A program made the translations under genes and the position numbers. A stretch of DNA of 41,515 nucleotides from Deltaproteobacteria bacterium (GTDB taxonomy: Bacteria > Desulfobacterota > Desulfovibrionia > Desulfovibrionales > Desulfovibrionaceae), in the NCBI GenBank assembly GCA_031285295.1, contig JAITWK010000036.1, positions 1 to 41,515 on the forward strand, read 5' to 3'. Below, piece by piece: positions 28,301 to 30,559 of the stretch. A model generated the notes under the pieces. The model did no database searches. It saw only the letters and a program-made list of their open reading frames with translations, and had not been told where the DNA came from. Numbering within the stretch: position 1 is the stretch's first letter; each line of letters begins with the position of its first letter.

Positions 28301-29688
28301 TCACCGATACCCTGCTGGCCCTGCCTCTGGTTGCGCAGTTGGGCGATTTTGTTCTGGACCCAGTCTTCGAAGCCCTGCCCTGGCTGGAATTCGATCGTCA
28401 GGAAGACGTACTTACCATTCATGTTAATGTTGAAGCCCATGACAAGAGCGGCGCATCCACCGGCGAGACGGAAATCTCCATTGATGTGGTTGGCGGCAAC
28501 AGCAGCCCGTACTTTGTAGCTGCACCGGGCAGCACCACCCCCAGCGAAACCGGCGTGGTGGAACAGGTTACCGAAAGCGCCCTGCTTGCCAACCACACTA
28601 TTGTTGAAGGAACCTTGAGCGCGGCGGATGGCGACGATGCGGCGGCGGACCTGCGTTACTACATTGTCGGCGATGAACCCGGCCTTTCGGGCAGTAACGG
28701 ACGCTACGGCAGCCTGACTCTGGATGAAGTCAGCGGCGAATGGGTTTACACCCTGACCAAGGCCGGTATCTCCACTCTGGATCCGGGTGAAAAGTATACC
28801 GAAGCCTTCACGGTTATGGTTTCGGATGGACACGGCGGACAGGATACCCAAACCATCAGCATTGAAATACTTGGCGATGATGGCGCACCTGCGGCGCGTA
28901 TGATGGCCGCCGCAGCGCCCGCTATGCCGTCAGCTGCCGAATCCCCTGCCGAGTTCGCTGACGAGGCCGGAGTGATGGCAGCAGCGCAAAACAGCGCAGC
29001 CACGATGGAAGCGGATTCGACAACGGCTCAGAACAACACTTCCACTCAGGAAGCCGCTCCGATGCAAAGTAACGCCCTTACTCTGGAAGAGTATCTGGCT
29101 GCAACGCAAGGCGGCCTGACAGGCGAAGAGTCCGGCCTGGTACCAGTGCATACCTCTGCCATGTTCAACCCGAATGGGCTTGGCGAACAGAATGACCCGG
29201 CCTTTGCGGAAGATACTGAGGTGAACGAGTTTGGCCTTTATCAACTGCATGGATTCGGCCTGCAAAACCAGTCTACGGAGTTCGATCTGTCTGTGTTTGA
29301 TGACTTCTCGGAACAGTACAGCGCACTAGGCATGGGCGATCTTGCGCCGGAAGGCATGACTTCCAGCCTGGAAACCCTGGCAAACGAACTCTGGCTTAAT
29401 GGTGTGGATGCGTCAGACATGGAACTTGGAGTCGCCGGTATGGAAACTCTGGGCCTTGAACCTGCCTTTTACGAAATGGCGGAACTGGCGGCAGAAAGCG
29501 GCCTGGCCGGACTGCGCGGCCTTGCCTCGGACGAAGGCTCAATCGGTAACCATGACGCGGAAGCGGCCCAAAGCCTGGGCAGCAACCAGTCCAGTTACGA
29601 GGCGGCAGCTTTAAGCTTTGCGGAAAACACCACAAACGACCAGGATAGCGAATTGCGCGTCCTGCAAATAGCTATGCAAAACGGCTAG
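7375..29688 (+). CDS. Giant VCBS/cadherin-like repeat surface protein (7437 residues), probable adhesin
   Basis: A single uninterrupted frame fills over half the window. The N-terminal 168 residues contain a segment (GDNLSFTPPNGEKYVLANFF) of the type found at the start of Bap-like type I-secreted adhesins. There follow about 54 modules of roughly 130 residues (about 169-7172), most ending in GTNQAP, GDNDAP or similar, with DPDGD and DGTWTY motifs typical of calcium-binding VCBS domains. The last 265 residues (from 7173) are Ala/Glu-rich and not repetitive. There is no Sec signal peptide, LPXTG, autotransporter barrel or RTX nonapeptide array. Cysteine is nearly absent (two seen). AGGAG at 7363-7367 is a good ribosome-binding site. 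By analogy it should be a type I secretion substrate in adhesion or biofilm, but no transporter genes are nearby. Estimated mass is about 0.75 MDa. Confidence 0.93.
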   Translation: MTARIMPTIRHRHDAETIDFDFPLIGTIVARDGDNLSFTPPNGEKYVLANFFNVEPGQELPCLIFADSEELSVVELHALLSVEQNTGDFETKYMPAEGPTAQSSGLGDYSEDGGVLLAGVDRLGMLDPSSSLLASDAYEFPDYLNYTDSGAGASGPGGSSWNPSGTNDLTFSEDYLQTKPLMNAASDEQVTDQLAQLREQYPDATFEVPSGEEVGQYGILTLLPDGTWTYNLTADINSMGEGQGYTDSFPVIIRQPDGTEIKWQIDVVITGDNDAPTVQLAYADTDDAAMTRTGALGTKGQMEATDPEGNTIDHYTDGTPTVWLIVTNPDGSETRTMVGAEDYGHFDMLDNGSWTFAPDPNSPDYELQIKNLLALAPGQRVEIKVPVTATDSIVDADGNVIAGAEKISDPTDLTITITGTEQGPQFDASTLADDTTEDNIMFSGQHSFSGDQFVAPDPENESVTFGDNNVVPAQPDETIIEGLYGDLYLQSNGEWTYKLHDGLSIDFMTSDPDYKYQETFKITAIDANGNSTTSDFVLTIQGNNDVPIITGAKYGDYNFENVDAQGSMTVLSGQVFGADIDTNDSVLYYERSGPFTAHTEEPIIAPAARAAVALAAAGPVTTEAVNPNDYGELVLNKNADGLWDGTWSFVAKTPEQQANLQALGNKVLVLNFDVIAYDHFAGKSAPHPLTIYVNGDNTFEPDFGTDSDFAVSTSENHLTTTGNLTGSITGTDSDGDQLTYSLVGLKDDAHTAHGAFVIKEDGTWVYTPTQNINSLEMGEIHTHTYIIRIMDGNGGETTRELVLTFTGNNDDPIVADVTATINDQGLAGDMALTGTIAAPDADDNATATFTDNTLTITLTSPGGTTNITATQNSNGTWTSEYGDFTLNANGTWRFEAVTADQKAKSLALGQGDSLSIKVGLTANDGKGTDTLDPLDPPADGKDDGVLTITVVGTNQVPVFVGSTLSDGVLEHVIMGDGLYTTQNQLKATDVDSNDDTLTFSIKGDTGSGVEGLYGTFTMTEDGIWTFTLKDGEDGNISFLPGGVSYTETFTALVTDEHGGTSEQVVSLTITGDNDAPVVDDATGTASDMYMYGGQTLTGQVVGSDPDLGDSVQRYNFGAATASITGSDTPVNINDYGVLRLNSDGSWSLQAVTDTQKANMRALGENENLVITVPVSATDRQGETSDESSLTITVTGTNQAPEYVGSTLDDPLTEDSLTTGDNKITGKFEATDPDGDDISYSIKPGNDESTHGRFNVNPDGTWDYTPTDDINKLAEGETITEKVTVTITDESGGSTDVEYEITITGTNDAPTLTSATAKSTDADLRDDVGFSGNITATDPEGDAITYSYGEPALNLSDGDTPLNLNDYGNLTLNPDGSWSFTAETQDQKDALLGLGRGDSLTITVPVTATDSNNASSNPGTITITITGTNQAPTFSSEIGSDVLKTVTEDEIMADSAAGREYTGNMAAVIEDIDGDTITYSTLTPTVKGLYGTFSVDADGNWHYKPNAGLDLNFMTPDDTYQDTFTIIASDGQGGTTEQAFTINITGVNDVPVITGSSHGATDLDDTDNDGAVLTGSVTATDVDAGDSIVSYAQDEEAPIVAIIRNQDGSTADTLTADEINAYGRVVFDPDGSGNWSFVTDDDAANLKSLPIGQSLVISVPVIATDTYGGEGKGTINIEIRGTNSVPIFDTTTLYVRTNEDTVIDNGLTGQLKVSNDDGDDFTYYSLAGDSQGDYGALTLNTDGTWVYTPTTDINVFAPGVTYEETFQVRVSDGRGGEDLKTLYIRITGDNDAPRVIGAELDADDSTIIAGTAVTGTVTGIDVDIDDSITYSTGTLEASLEGGTPTDANEYGFFKVDPVTGAWTFQATTQAQQDKMRTLADGEELVITAQVVVTDESGAKGYADVEITITGSNDGPILQDTSGSDTDLAMTTVPNPADPASPFGPGLQGNITGWDPEDGDNAFTFNDGAATATISSTIGGTTSSKGAIASDYGELVIDPATGHWTFKPMTKAQQDKILSLREGDTLVINVPVNGTDADGATGADATLTITITGTNQGPTITESSLMATTHEDTLLAADATGTGISGRITGSDPDGGTLAYDTTPIAGKYGTLTLTADGLWTYKHNPDVDIDFMNKDQTYQETFTILVSDGQGGTTEKTFTLDIVGDNDNPHIINTSQGELTENILEDTPALTGNVLAHDHDEGDTIVSYVFTDGTTATLGDTPINVTYDGDGNAIIAGYGLLTMDETTGAWSLTPTTPEQATALNSLPEDQALVINVTVDVTDSSGGKSSMTFPITVNGTNTAPGILPGTGENSLDINTTEDALLATLLPENEILSGTVQVRNDDGDTLSYNIASARGGTYGMLTLAHDTGEWTYTPYTDLDKLYEGQTYTDVFLIQVSDGRGGVDTQELTVTITGNNDAPVLTADSRSYTDTYMYGDGETSLSGDLACTGSLGVPGATGVNADINNGAYDVDTGDAVTFTRGTTTVALDGSSTGLNPDSYGYFTLDKNGNWTFESETAAQKQAVLALREGEQLVLVMNVTGTDKSGAAVNTQVAITITGTNQAPVLEDVSATYTDTQFTPANPATPISVGGDIPGLDPEDGENITFVQGAATATINGVPADLSQYGVLEINPNTGAWAFTANDAAQQAKLLSLGNGESLIITLPVHGTDSDGASGADATLTITINGSNQGPIVDPNNTSFNVETQEDYLIRDAEHNLTGTLMVNDPDGDAVTYTPINEIVGQWGTFSLDANGNWTYTVKPGLDINFMDHRVDYTETFSVTMRDSNGSTVNQDFNLTIVGSNDIPVINNISISTPFGQTPPAIGQAVVAGQVYATDPDASGTVDSYAIQANSTMATLDGAPVAVTYDADGNAVIGDYGVLDIDPDTGAWSLTPTNQTHLDNLNALAGRQLVVKATMVVTDNDLGTGSKILTLTLNGTNTVPELDPNSLTGNTGMEDAVILAGLEGDLAITAGSEDAADTLTFSLTSDKTDANAYNDNGQGMYGNLTIDAEGHWKYTPTEDINFLRVGDSYEEKFLVQVSDGLGGTDTKEITITITGQNDAPVLTAVTDSVDDSALLDGTPITGTITGKDADTGPKNPDGTDADTKPDDVTPTDDDTITYSADNVVATLDGDTTDGTAGTPVNINDYGTLKVNPDGTWSFQAQSQEQKDNLEKLGPNQSITITADITGTDTNSGTGTTTITLTVNGTNQAPTLQDESAKSTDAAMASGSALSGSLMGYDPEGDSITYDFNINDITATVDGVEVHLGEYGDFEFDTATGKWTLQANSQDQKDKMLSLGEGQNLVVIIPVSGTDENGAASATPDKALTITITGSSQGPSVDATTLLANTNEDTLMADGNPGIKGQLAATDPDSNNTDLTYTPTPAGGVDGKYGTFTLDEDGNWTYKLKPGMDIDFMAPGENYQETFTVQVKDSTGQITEREFTVDITGNNDNPEIVDVSQGTLTLPPTFTPDTPVLSGSILATDPDAGDTVDNYKVSGTPTATIIDDDPATPDIPVNLDDYGKLDIDPDTGTWTFTPETADQLKNLQDLIARGDTLDITANVVAEDSNGGSVTAPITITVGGPANTPPAFDTNSLAKTGDEDDVISNGLSGDLLITTGLDAGETLTYSLAPDPVSDPAEPNDGTYGQGKYGNLTLNEDGSWVYTPTQDINWMAEGETYTETFYVRVSDGKGGVEEKPLVITINGDNDAPVIGDATADLSDVGLANGLSYEGTVTLTDVDDANTSTPAFSTPTGITGSISVDGAPGTAADYSQYGDFTFDNATGKWTFTANSTTQKNNLLALGEGETLTITVPLTATDGTDTGNGNLTITITGTNQAPIFDGSSLNWDNADWGNTEPPLGTPVNGSLTATDAEDDTLTYTLKDGATNGTTTTITGQYGNLVLNNDGTWTYTRTSDLSSLPAGQNAEEQFTVMVSDGNGGLTEDTLTITVKKDDPANTAPDLADSAPVNTTDVAMSGGAASVGGSLTATDAEGDPVTISNGEPTAMLDGKPVNASDYGDFVLNPNNTWTFTATTDEQKQNMLALGDGTNLVVTVPVSATDDQGASDDSFITITVAGTNQAPTVTVDDPAPVDENTLQRDGSISGQLSATDPDSGDELTYGVKADDGEDKPNNASTGPESDSIKGEYGVITVDDDGKWTYVPTGKANELPAGETADETFWVTVSDGHGGTSEQPITITITGSNDAPIMQADTRVEATETDLNYGTELTGVFSGIDPDLGDSLTYSTRSVTATLNGAEIDPKLYGDLVVDPATGTWTFKANTAAQQARINALNPTDALEITAVVRGTDQGNADGSNKLFDEGNLVIAITGVNQPTTIQDATADPATDQQMYDGDEISGQMVGTDPEGEVTFSVADTNNDGNINGDDLTAVITLNGTETTVDASDYGTLFMGPDGKWAFQAQTQEQRDNMLALKPGESLVITVPVQGSQGEGGTPADATLTITVTGADQAPVVDDTSATATDAAMRSGTELSGSILGYDPEGNPLTFTEGTAIITGGADGLTLDDYGVLTVNPDGTWSFTAQSDIQKANMQALGEGQNLVITVPVTGNDGALTDSGNLVITITGTSQGPNFEADSLLYETHEDDLITADGLAEGDFAATDPDGDTDLTYTAGASTGKYGTLTVDEDGHWTYQIQPGQDINFMAPGENYQETFTVSVTDSDGVTTEREFVVNIAGDNDAPVINGVSQNEPNFDAPGGDVLTGNVLATDPDVGDTPGNYRLNGDATGTIDGKPVNLADYGELVVDPDGSWRFMATTPTQQDNLRNLGDKELVIDAQVASTDDHGKTGYGEITVTVNGDNTTPVMNTGGLMQNVREDALIENPLTGKLNATDAEGDTLTYSLAEDNQGNYGSISLAEDGTWTYTPTMDINFMSSLRETPYTETFRVRVSDGKGGVEERDLTINILGDNDAPVVGDVTLTTSDMELISGMEFTGDIPLTIIDAGDTATLSTTAVTASRSTQKFDENGDPVMDANGDPVVTEGGAIAENFGTFVLDPATNTWTFAATTPEQQARLLALAEGETLTITAILTATDQSGMSSTGELTITITGSNQAPVFTGSSLSAFTSEDALMADTPLTGTLVATDPDKGAVLTYELAGDGQGTDALDGTVGGLYGTLTLDPATGKWTYTRDPNLDLSALEPGQNYTEEFVVRVTDEFGAVTEETLTINISGTNDDGTGGSTARPPVMVDDSAIVTDEDLFGGVPQTGNLSLNDTNGANITYTEGEPTAMIGDTEIKFTEDNGKWTSDYGDLVINDNGTWTFTATTPEQQEKMKSLPEGESLVIRVPVTGDSDPADPNNPTGETSLTITVAGTNQAPELGTITPPSGDEDTPITGQFTATDPDTGDELTYSVKPYNPNADPDAEPEPGEGSVKGDYGILTVDDDGKWTYTPTNEADKLGAGEEAEETFTVVVSDGKGGTHEQQITISLTGTNDAPVLDDLTVTTSDAALGSGKAISGTMSGFDVDGDNITFDAGSITATIGDTPVAFTQDPVSGKWTSDYGNLVMNDDGTWTFRAETAEQRENMLKLGPTDTLEIDVTVTGSDGNGGSDSGTLSITVQGSDQKANTVTVITDPNGIRTHEDAMMKPDFILNGTLAVADPEGGSISYYLTGPDGTASSAFTASPSGIGATLDGKYGTLTLGADGNWTYTRFTNAEGESMDLNFMNAGQDYIDTFTVYAQDGNGAWSEREISIIIAGDNDAPTLLGVSQPGLLDSVLGTVLGADALKGRIVGFDADEGDRIHNYHIVAGSSLVLEISGHRLDLSNLGDLLDGLLDGADPLLNIVGGALDLVLDTLNGILEVTGVNGLLLINPEDGTFNLAAGPLGGLLGAVETLTDTLRELLDTLAGLDSNLVDVLLEALPWLGLEGEEDLLRLLVMVEAEDQHGASTGPKEIGVNLVGGNNKPVFDGDDIEQTLGEDALLAAHFISGTLSASDSEDDPLSYYVQDGGHGEYGSLTVNPDGTWTYTITDADKVNALNAGDPAVSDTFTVVVEDGHGGYDTKEITVNITGANDAPIFDVQTLGATVVEDDLPPGTTEDPVAKYTGKIDATDADSLDTDLEYSINGATTDVDGNYTYNGTYGTFTMDADGNWNYTPGAGMIGLNLGQTGTEKITITVSDGHGGTQQRDFTLTVVGTNNDPVPAMDALAGNWGAILTGKIGSGAPGETYEFALRGVSNPDGFPQAIIGKYGTMTLLDAEGNFTYTPVPGFEHDFMSNDPAMIAEYQEVFTFIVTNPVTGERMEQNMGFTPDELTRINNAPQLNGTTQSPGQLQDDGSASLVALEGKIQAYDPDDGATLRFDEDLSRQSALVLDGVALNEDAISGVLSAVFEDVLGGLYSVFIAGPILKGLVDGIVVNTLGGLLDTLLTPITTLLGDVVGKGLITIDEDTGKWTIAADALEPLLKLVDDLVNGLITGLTEPIRALADNPALNVLGLGPLIGGILDRLPFVGYNRDSSVLGLDIPITVGDGTVTIPDNIQIDLLGGLNSKPQFTQNDAESQLTRSVSEDDLQNQHFVTGTLKGTDADTVDVLDYVLNTKQGNWDGHGTYGKLSLETNGEWTYTLTKDISGLAQGESYTERFEVIVRDGRGGQDVKEIQITINGTNDAPTFVIDTLDRTFAETQLVDGMYSGQLEARDADTSLADLTYTITQGGLNAGYTVTSGEGFTRITETDGSVFTLYADGRWTYKPTFDLDPALTDGGLAELMQKKFGVTVTDDHGASSNMDFNLNMVGTNEAPDITTTVEVNEVMTNEDAMMAPGFAISGTLRSEDPDGNAVTGNFTLPGGGNTVTGMYGTLTLNANGEWTYERIPGVDLDFMGPDQRYTDSFTVISGGAESKINFSISGDNDAPIIVGVDTGVFVFDLLPGQDLTQDMEGRILVYDPDEGDRVSGFHITSTIPILEIAGQRIDLSRPGDLLDGLLDSADPLLNLVGGVLEGVLGAVGEILQGTGVDSLLTLNDDGSFSLVAGPLNDILNLLGGITDTLLALPLVAQLGDFVLDPVFEALPWLEFDRQEDVLTIHVNVEAHDKSGASTGETEISIDVVGGNSSPYFVAAPGSTTPSETGVVEQVTESALLANHTIVEGTLSAADGDDAAADLRYYIVGDEPGLSGSNGRYGSLTLDEVSGEWVYTLTKAGISTLDPGEKYTEAFTVMVSDGHGGQDTQTISIEILGDDGAPAARMMAAAAPAMPSAAESPAEFADEAGVMAAAQNSAATMEADSTTAQNNTSTQEAAPMQSNALTLEEYLAATQGGLTGEESGLVPVHTSAMFNPNGLGEQNDPAFAEDTEVNEFGLYQLHGFGLQNQSTEFDLSVFDDFSEQYSALGMGDLAPEGMTSSLETLANELWLNGVDASDMELGVAGMETLGLEPAFYEMAELAAESGLAGLRGLASDEGSIGNHDAEAAQSLGSNQSSYEAAALSFAENTTNDQDSELRVLQIAMQNG
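24487..25092 (+). other. VCBS-like module with hydrophobic insertions, first copy (residues 5705-5906)
   Basis: This is an A2-type module (starts TLLGVSQ, ends GGNNKP) interrupted by two Leu/Ile/Gly/Asp-rich segments that look helical. One begins DLLDGLLDGADPLLN, and a second follows the strand LLLINPEDGTF and ends in EALPWLGLE. Neither is long enough or free enough of charge to be a standard transmembrane helix. Confidence 0.75.
26152..26838 (+). other. VCBS-like module with hydrophobic insertions, second copy (residues 6260-6488)
   Basis: This is the most diverged of the three insertion modules (starts QLNGTTQ, ends GLNSKP). The insertions include GLLDTLLTPITTLLGDVVG and LVDDLVNGLITGL, around a preserved module strand GLITIDEDTGKWTI. 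The spacing between the two helical blocks matches the other copies. Confidence 0.7.
27913..28509 (+). other. VCBS-like module with hydrophobic insertions, third copy (residues 6847-7045)
   Basis: It is closely related to the first copy: DLLDGLLDSADPLLN and FEALPWLEFD align almost residue for residue with the copy at 24487-25092. It lies one module before the C-terminal tail. Conservation between copies separated by about 1000 residues suggests duplication of a larger block. Confidence 0.75.
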
Positions 29689-29821
29689 GGAGCTGTTTTT
29701 AAGGTAATCCTTTTGTAAGAAACGAGTAATGGCTGGGGTTGTTTACCGGGTAATTCTTTTAAGAAACCTAAAATGGCCAGGGATTGTTTCCAAGTCATCC
29801 TTTTAACAATCCTCATAAAAT
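29680..29821 (+). repeat. Degenerate tandem repeats after the giant adhesin gene
   Basis: About three and a half units of 44-46 bp start at the stop codon of the giant gene. Unit starts are GTAATCCTTTTGTAAGAAAC (29704), GTAATTCTTTTAAGAAACC (29750) and GTCATCCTTTTAACAATCC (29794). Each unit carries a core resembling ATGGCxxGGGxTTGTTT, and a partial unit overlaps the last codons and stop (AACGGCTAGGGAGCTGTTT). There is no gene here. Confidence 0.6.
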
Positions 29822-29845
29822 GGGGGGAGGCGAAAGCCTCCCCCC
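29822..29845. terminator. Strong hairpin, probable terminator between convergent genes
   Basis: GGGGGGAGGC-GAAA-GCCTCCCCCC is a perfect 10-bp stem with a GNRA-type tetraloop. On the minus strand it is followed by ATTTTATG, a partial U tract; on the plus strand by TCTCAAAATAA. It probably acts in both directions. Confidence 0.7.
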
Positions 29846-29862
29846 TCTCAAAATAACGCATT

Positions 29863-29990
29863 CGGTAGTGCCTGCTTTTGTCGTCAGGCAAGGAAGATGA
29901 GTTTTTGCCGACGGATGTGTACTCTTCTGGTACTCGACGGAGGCAAAAACAAAATCTGACGCAGCATCACGACAAAATGAGGCACTACCG
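29863..29990. repeat. 128-bp palindromic dispersed element, copy 2
   Basis: It has exactly the same length as copy 1 at 5995-6122 and the same orientation. The ends are CGGTAGTGCC (29863-29872) and its complement (29981-29990). The interior differs from copy 1 at only about a dozen positions, mostly within the spacer AACGCTATC/AACAAAATC and the ends. The outermost three bases differ from copy 1 (CGG instead of GAA) but still pair with the opposite end. It lies between the convergent giant adhesin and nuclease genes. Confidence 0.85.
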
Positions 29991-30500
29991 CCGCTTTCGC
30001 CACTCCCAGGGAGGCACTGGCTTCTTCTGCGCCCAAAGTCCGGCCTTTTGCTGCTTGGCCTTGCGCTCCAGGCCAATCCAGCCGGGGCACCAAAGCTCTT
30101 TGCAGTAGGCCCGGTATACCCAGGCCTGCCCGTTGCGCAACAATTCCTCGTTCAAAAGCCGCCCATCGGGCAGTTGCACCAGCGCCACAGCGCGGCCGTA
30201 CTGATCCAAATCTAGTGTGGTAACCTGCACTTCTTCCATAAAAGCCAGGTTTGAGGCAAAATTCCTGGCCTCGCTGCCGCCGGGCTGGTCGCTTTCCGGG
30301 CTGTCGATGCCATAAAGGCGGATTTTTTCAAAGCTGCCCTTACGCAATACGGTAATGGTATCGCCATCATGAACGCGCACCACTCTATCCTTGTCCTGCT
30401 GAGCAAAAAACAGCCCGCCAATCAGCAGGATAAACGTAAACAAAAAGGTTTTTGGCACGCGCATACGCGGTATGCGGCTGCGTTGCAGGTTTTTATGCAT
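29985..30500 (-). CDS. Membrane-anchored staphylococcal-nuclease-like protein
   Basis: This 171-residue protein has an N-terminal signal or anchor segment (about 16-34) and a thermonuclease (SNase) domain. DGDT (45-48) gives the calcium-binding Asp; Arg61 and Glu69 in RLYGIDSPE and Arg103 in QYGR match the catalytic Arg-Glu-Arg set. It probably cuts nucleic acid in the periplasm or outside. The frame extends to a TTG at 30530, but a strong promoter (30531-30559) places transcription initiation at about that point, so I take the ATG at 30500; it has no clear Shine-Dalgarno sequence. The C-terminal end (WEWRKRR) runs into copy 2 of the palindromic element, which supplies the last codon and TAG stop. 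Confidence 0.85.
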   Translation of the reverse strand: MHKNLQRSRIPRMRVPKTFLFTFILLIGGLFFAQQDKDRVVRVHDGDTITVLRKGSFEKIRLYGIDSPESDQPGGSEARNFASNLAFMEEVQVTTLDLDQYGRAVALVQLPDGRLLNEELLRNGQAWVYRAYCKELWCPGWIGLERKAKQQKAGLWAQKKPVPPWEWRKRR

Positions 30501-30530
30501 CAATCGGTTCAGGCGTTGTGATGGTGGCAA

Positions 30531-30559
30531 ATTATACCTCGTAAGCGAGTTTATACCAA
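30531..30559 (-). promoter_or_regulatory. Sigma-70-type promoter of the nuclease gene
   Basis: On the minus strand TTGGTA (30554-30559) and a perfect TATAAT (30531-30536) are 17 bp apart. The -35 box overlaps the last codons and stop of malQ. Initiation would fall near 30524, giving a leader of about 24 nt to the ATG at 30500. Confidence 0.65.

Larger units (their letters stand above)
7879..28890 (+). repeat. Array of about 54 VCBS-type modules in ordered super-repeats
   Basis: By eye two module classes alternate. Class A carries W-[ST]-F/L-x-A-x-[TS]-x-x-Q-[KQ] and LVITVPV-like strands and usually ends in NQAP, NQGP or NTxP. Class B carries an E-D motif, YGTLTL-like strands and DGTWTYTP, and ends in NDAP or NDNP. 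I count 27 B, 24 A and 3 A-derived modules with insertions. A triad recurs nine times: a B1 module with [DN]FM (for example IDFM, LNFM), an A2 module and a B2 module. Modules have diverged at the DNA level; only short tracts such as ACCATTACCATTACCGG recur exactly. Confidence 0.8.

Noticed and set aside
8190..28890. CRISPR-like regular repeats such as ACCATTACCATTACCGG
   Set aside because: They are codons of the recurring TITITG strand within one reading frame, spaced by module length, with no spacer-repeat structure.
7375..29688. RTX-type toxin or large phage tail protein
   Set aside because: No GGxGxDxUx nonapeptides, acyltransferase, phage genes or tape-measure helices; the repeats are VCBS/cadherin-like.
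30501..30530. TTG start of the nuclease at 30530
   Set aside because: A strong TATAAT with a 17-bp spaced -35 ends at 30531, so the TTG would lie upstream of the transcription start.
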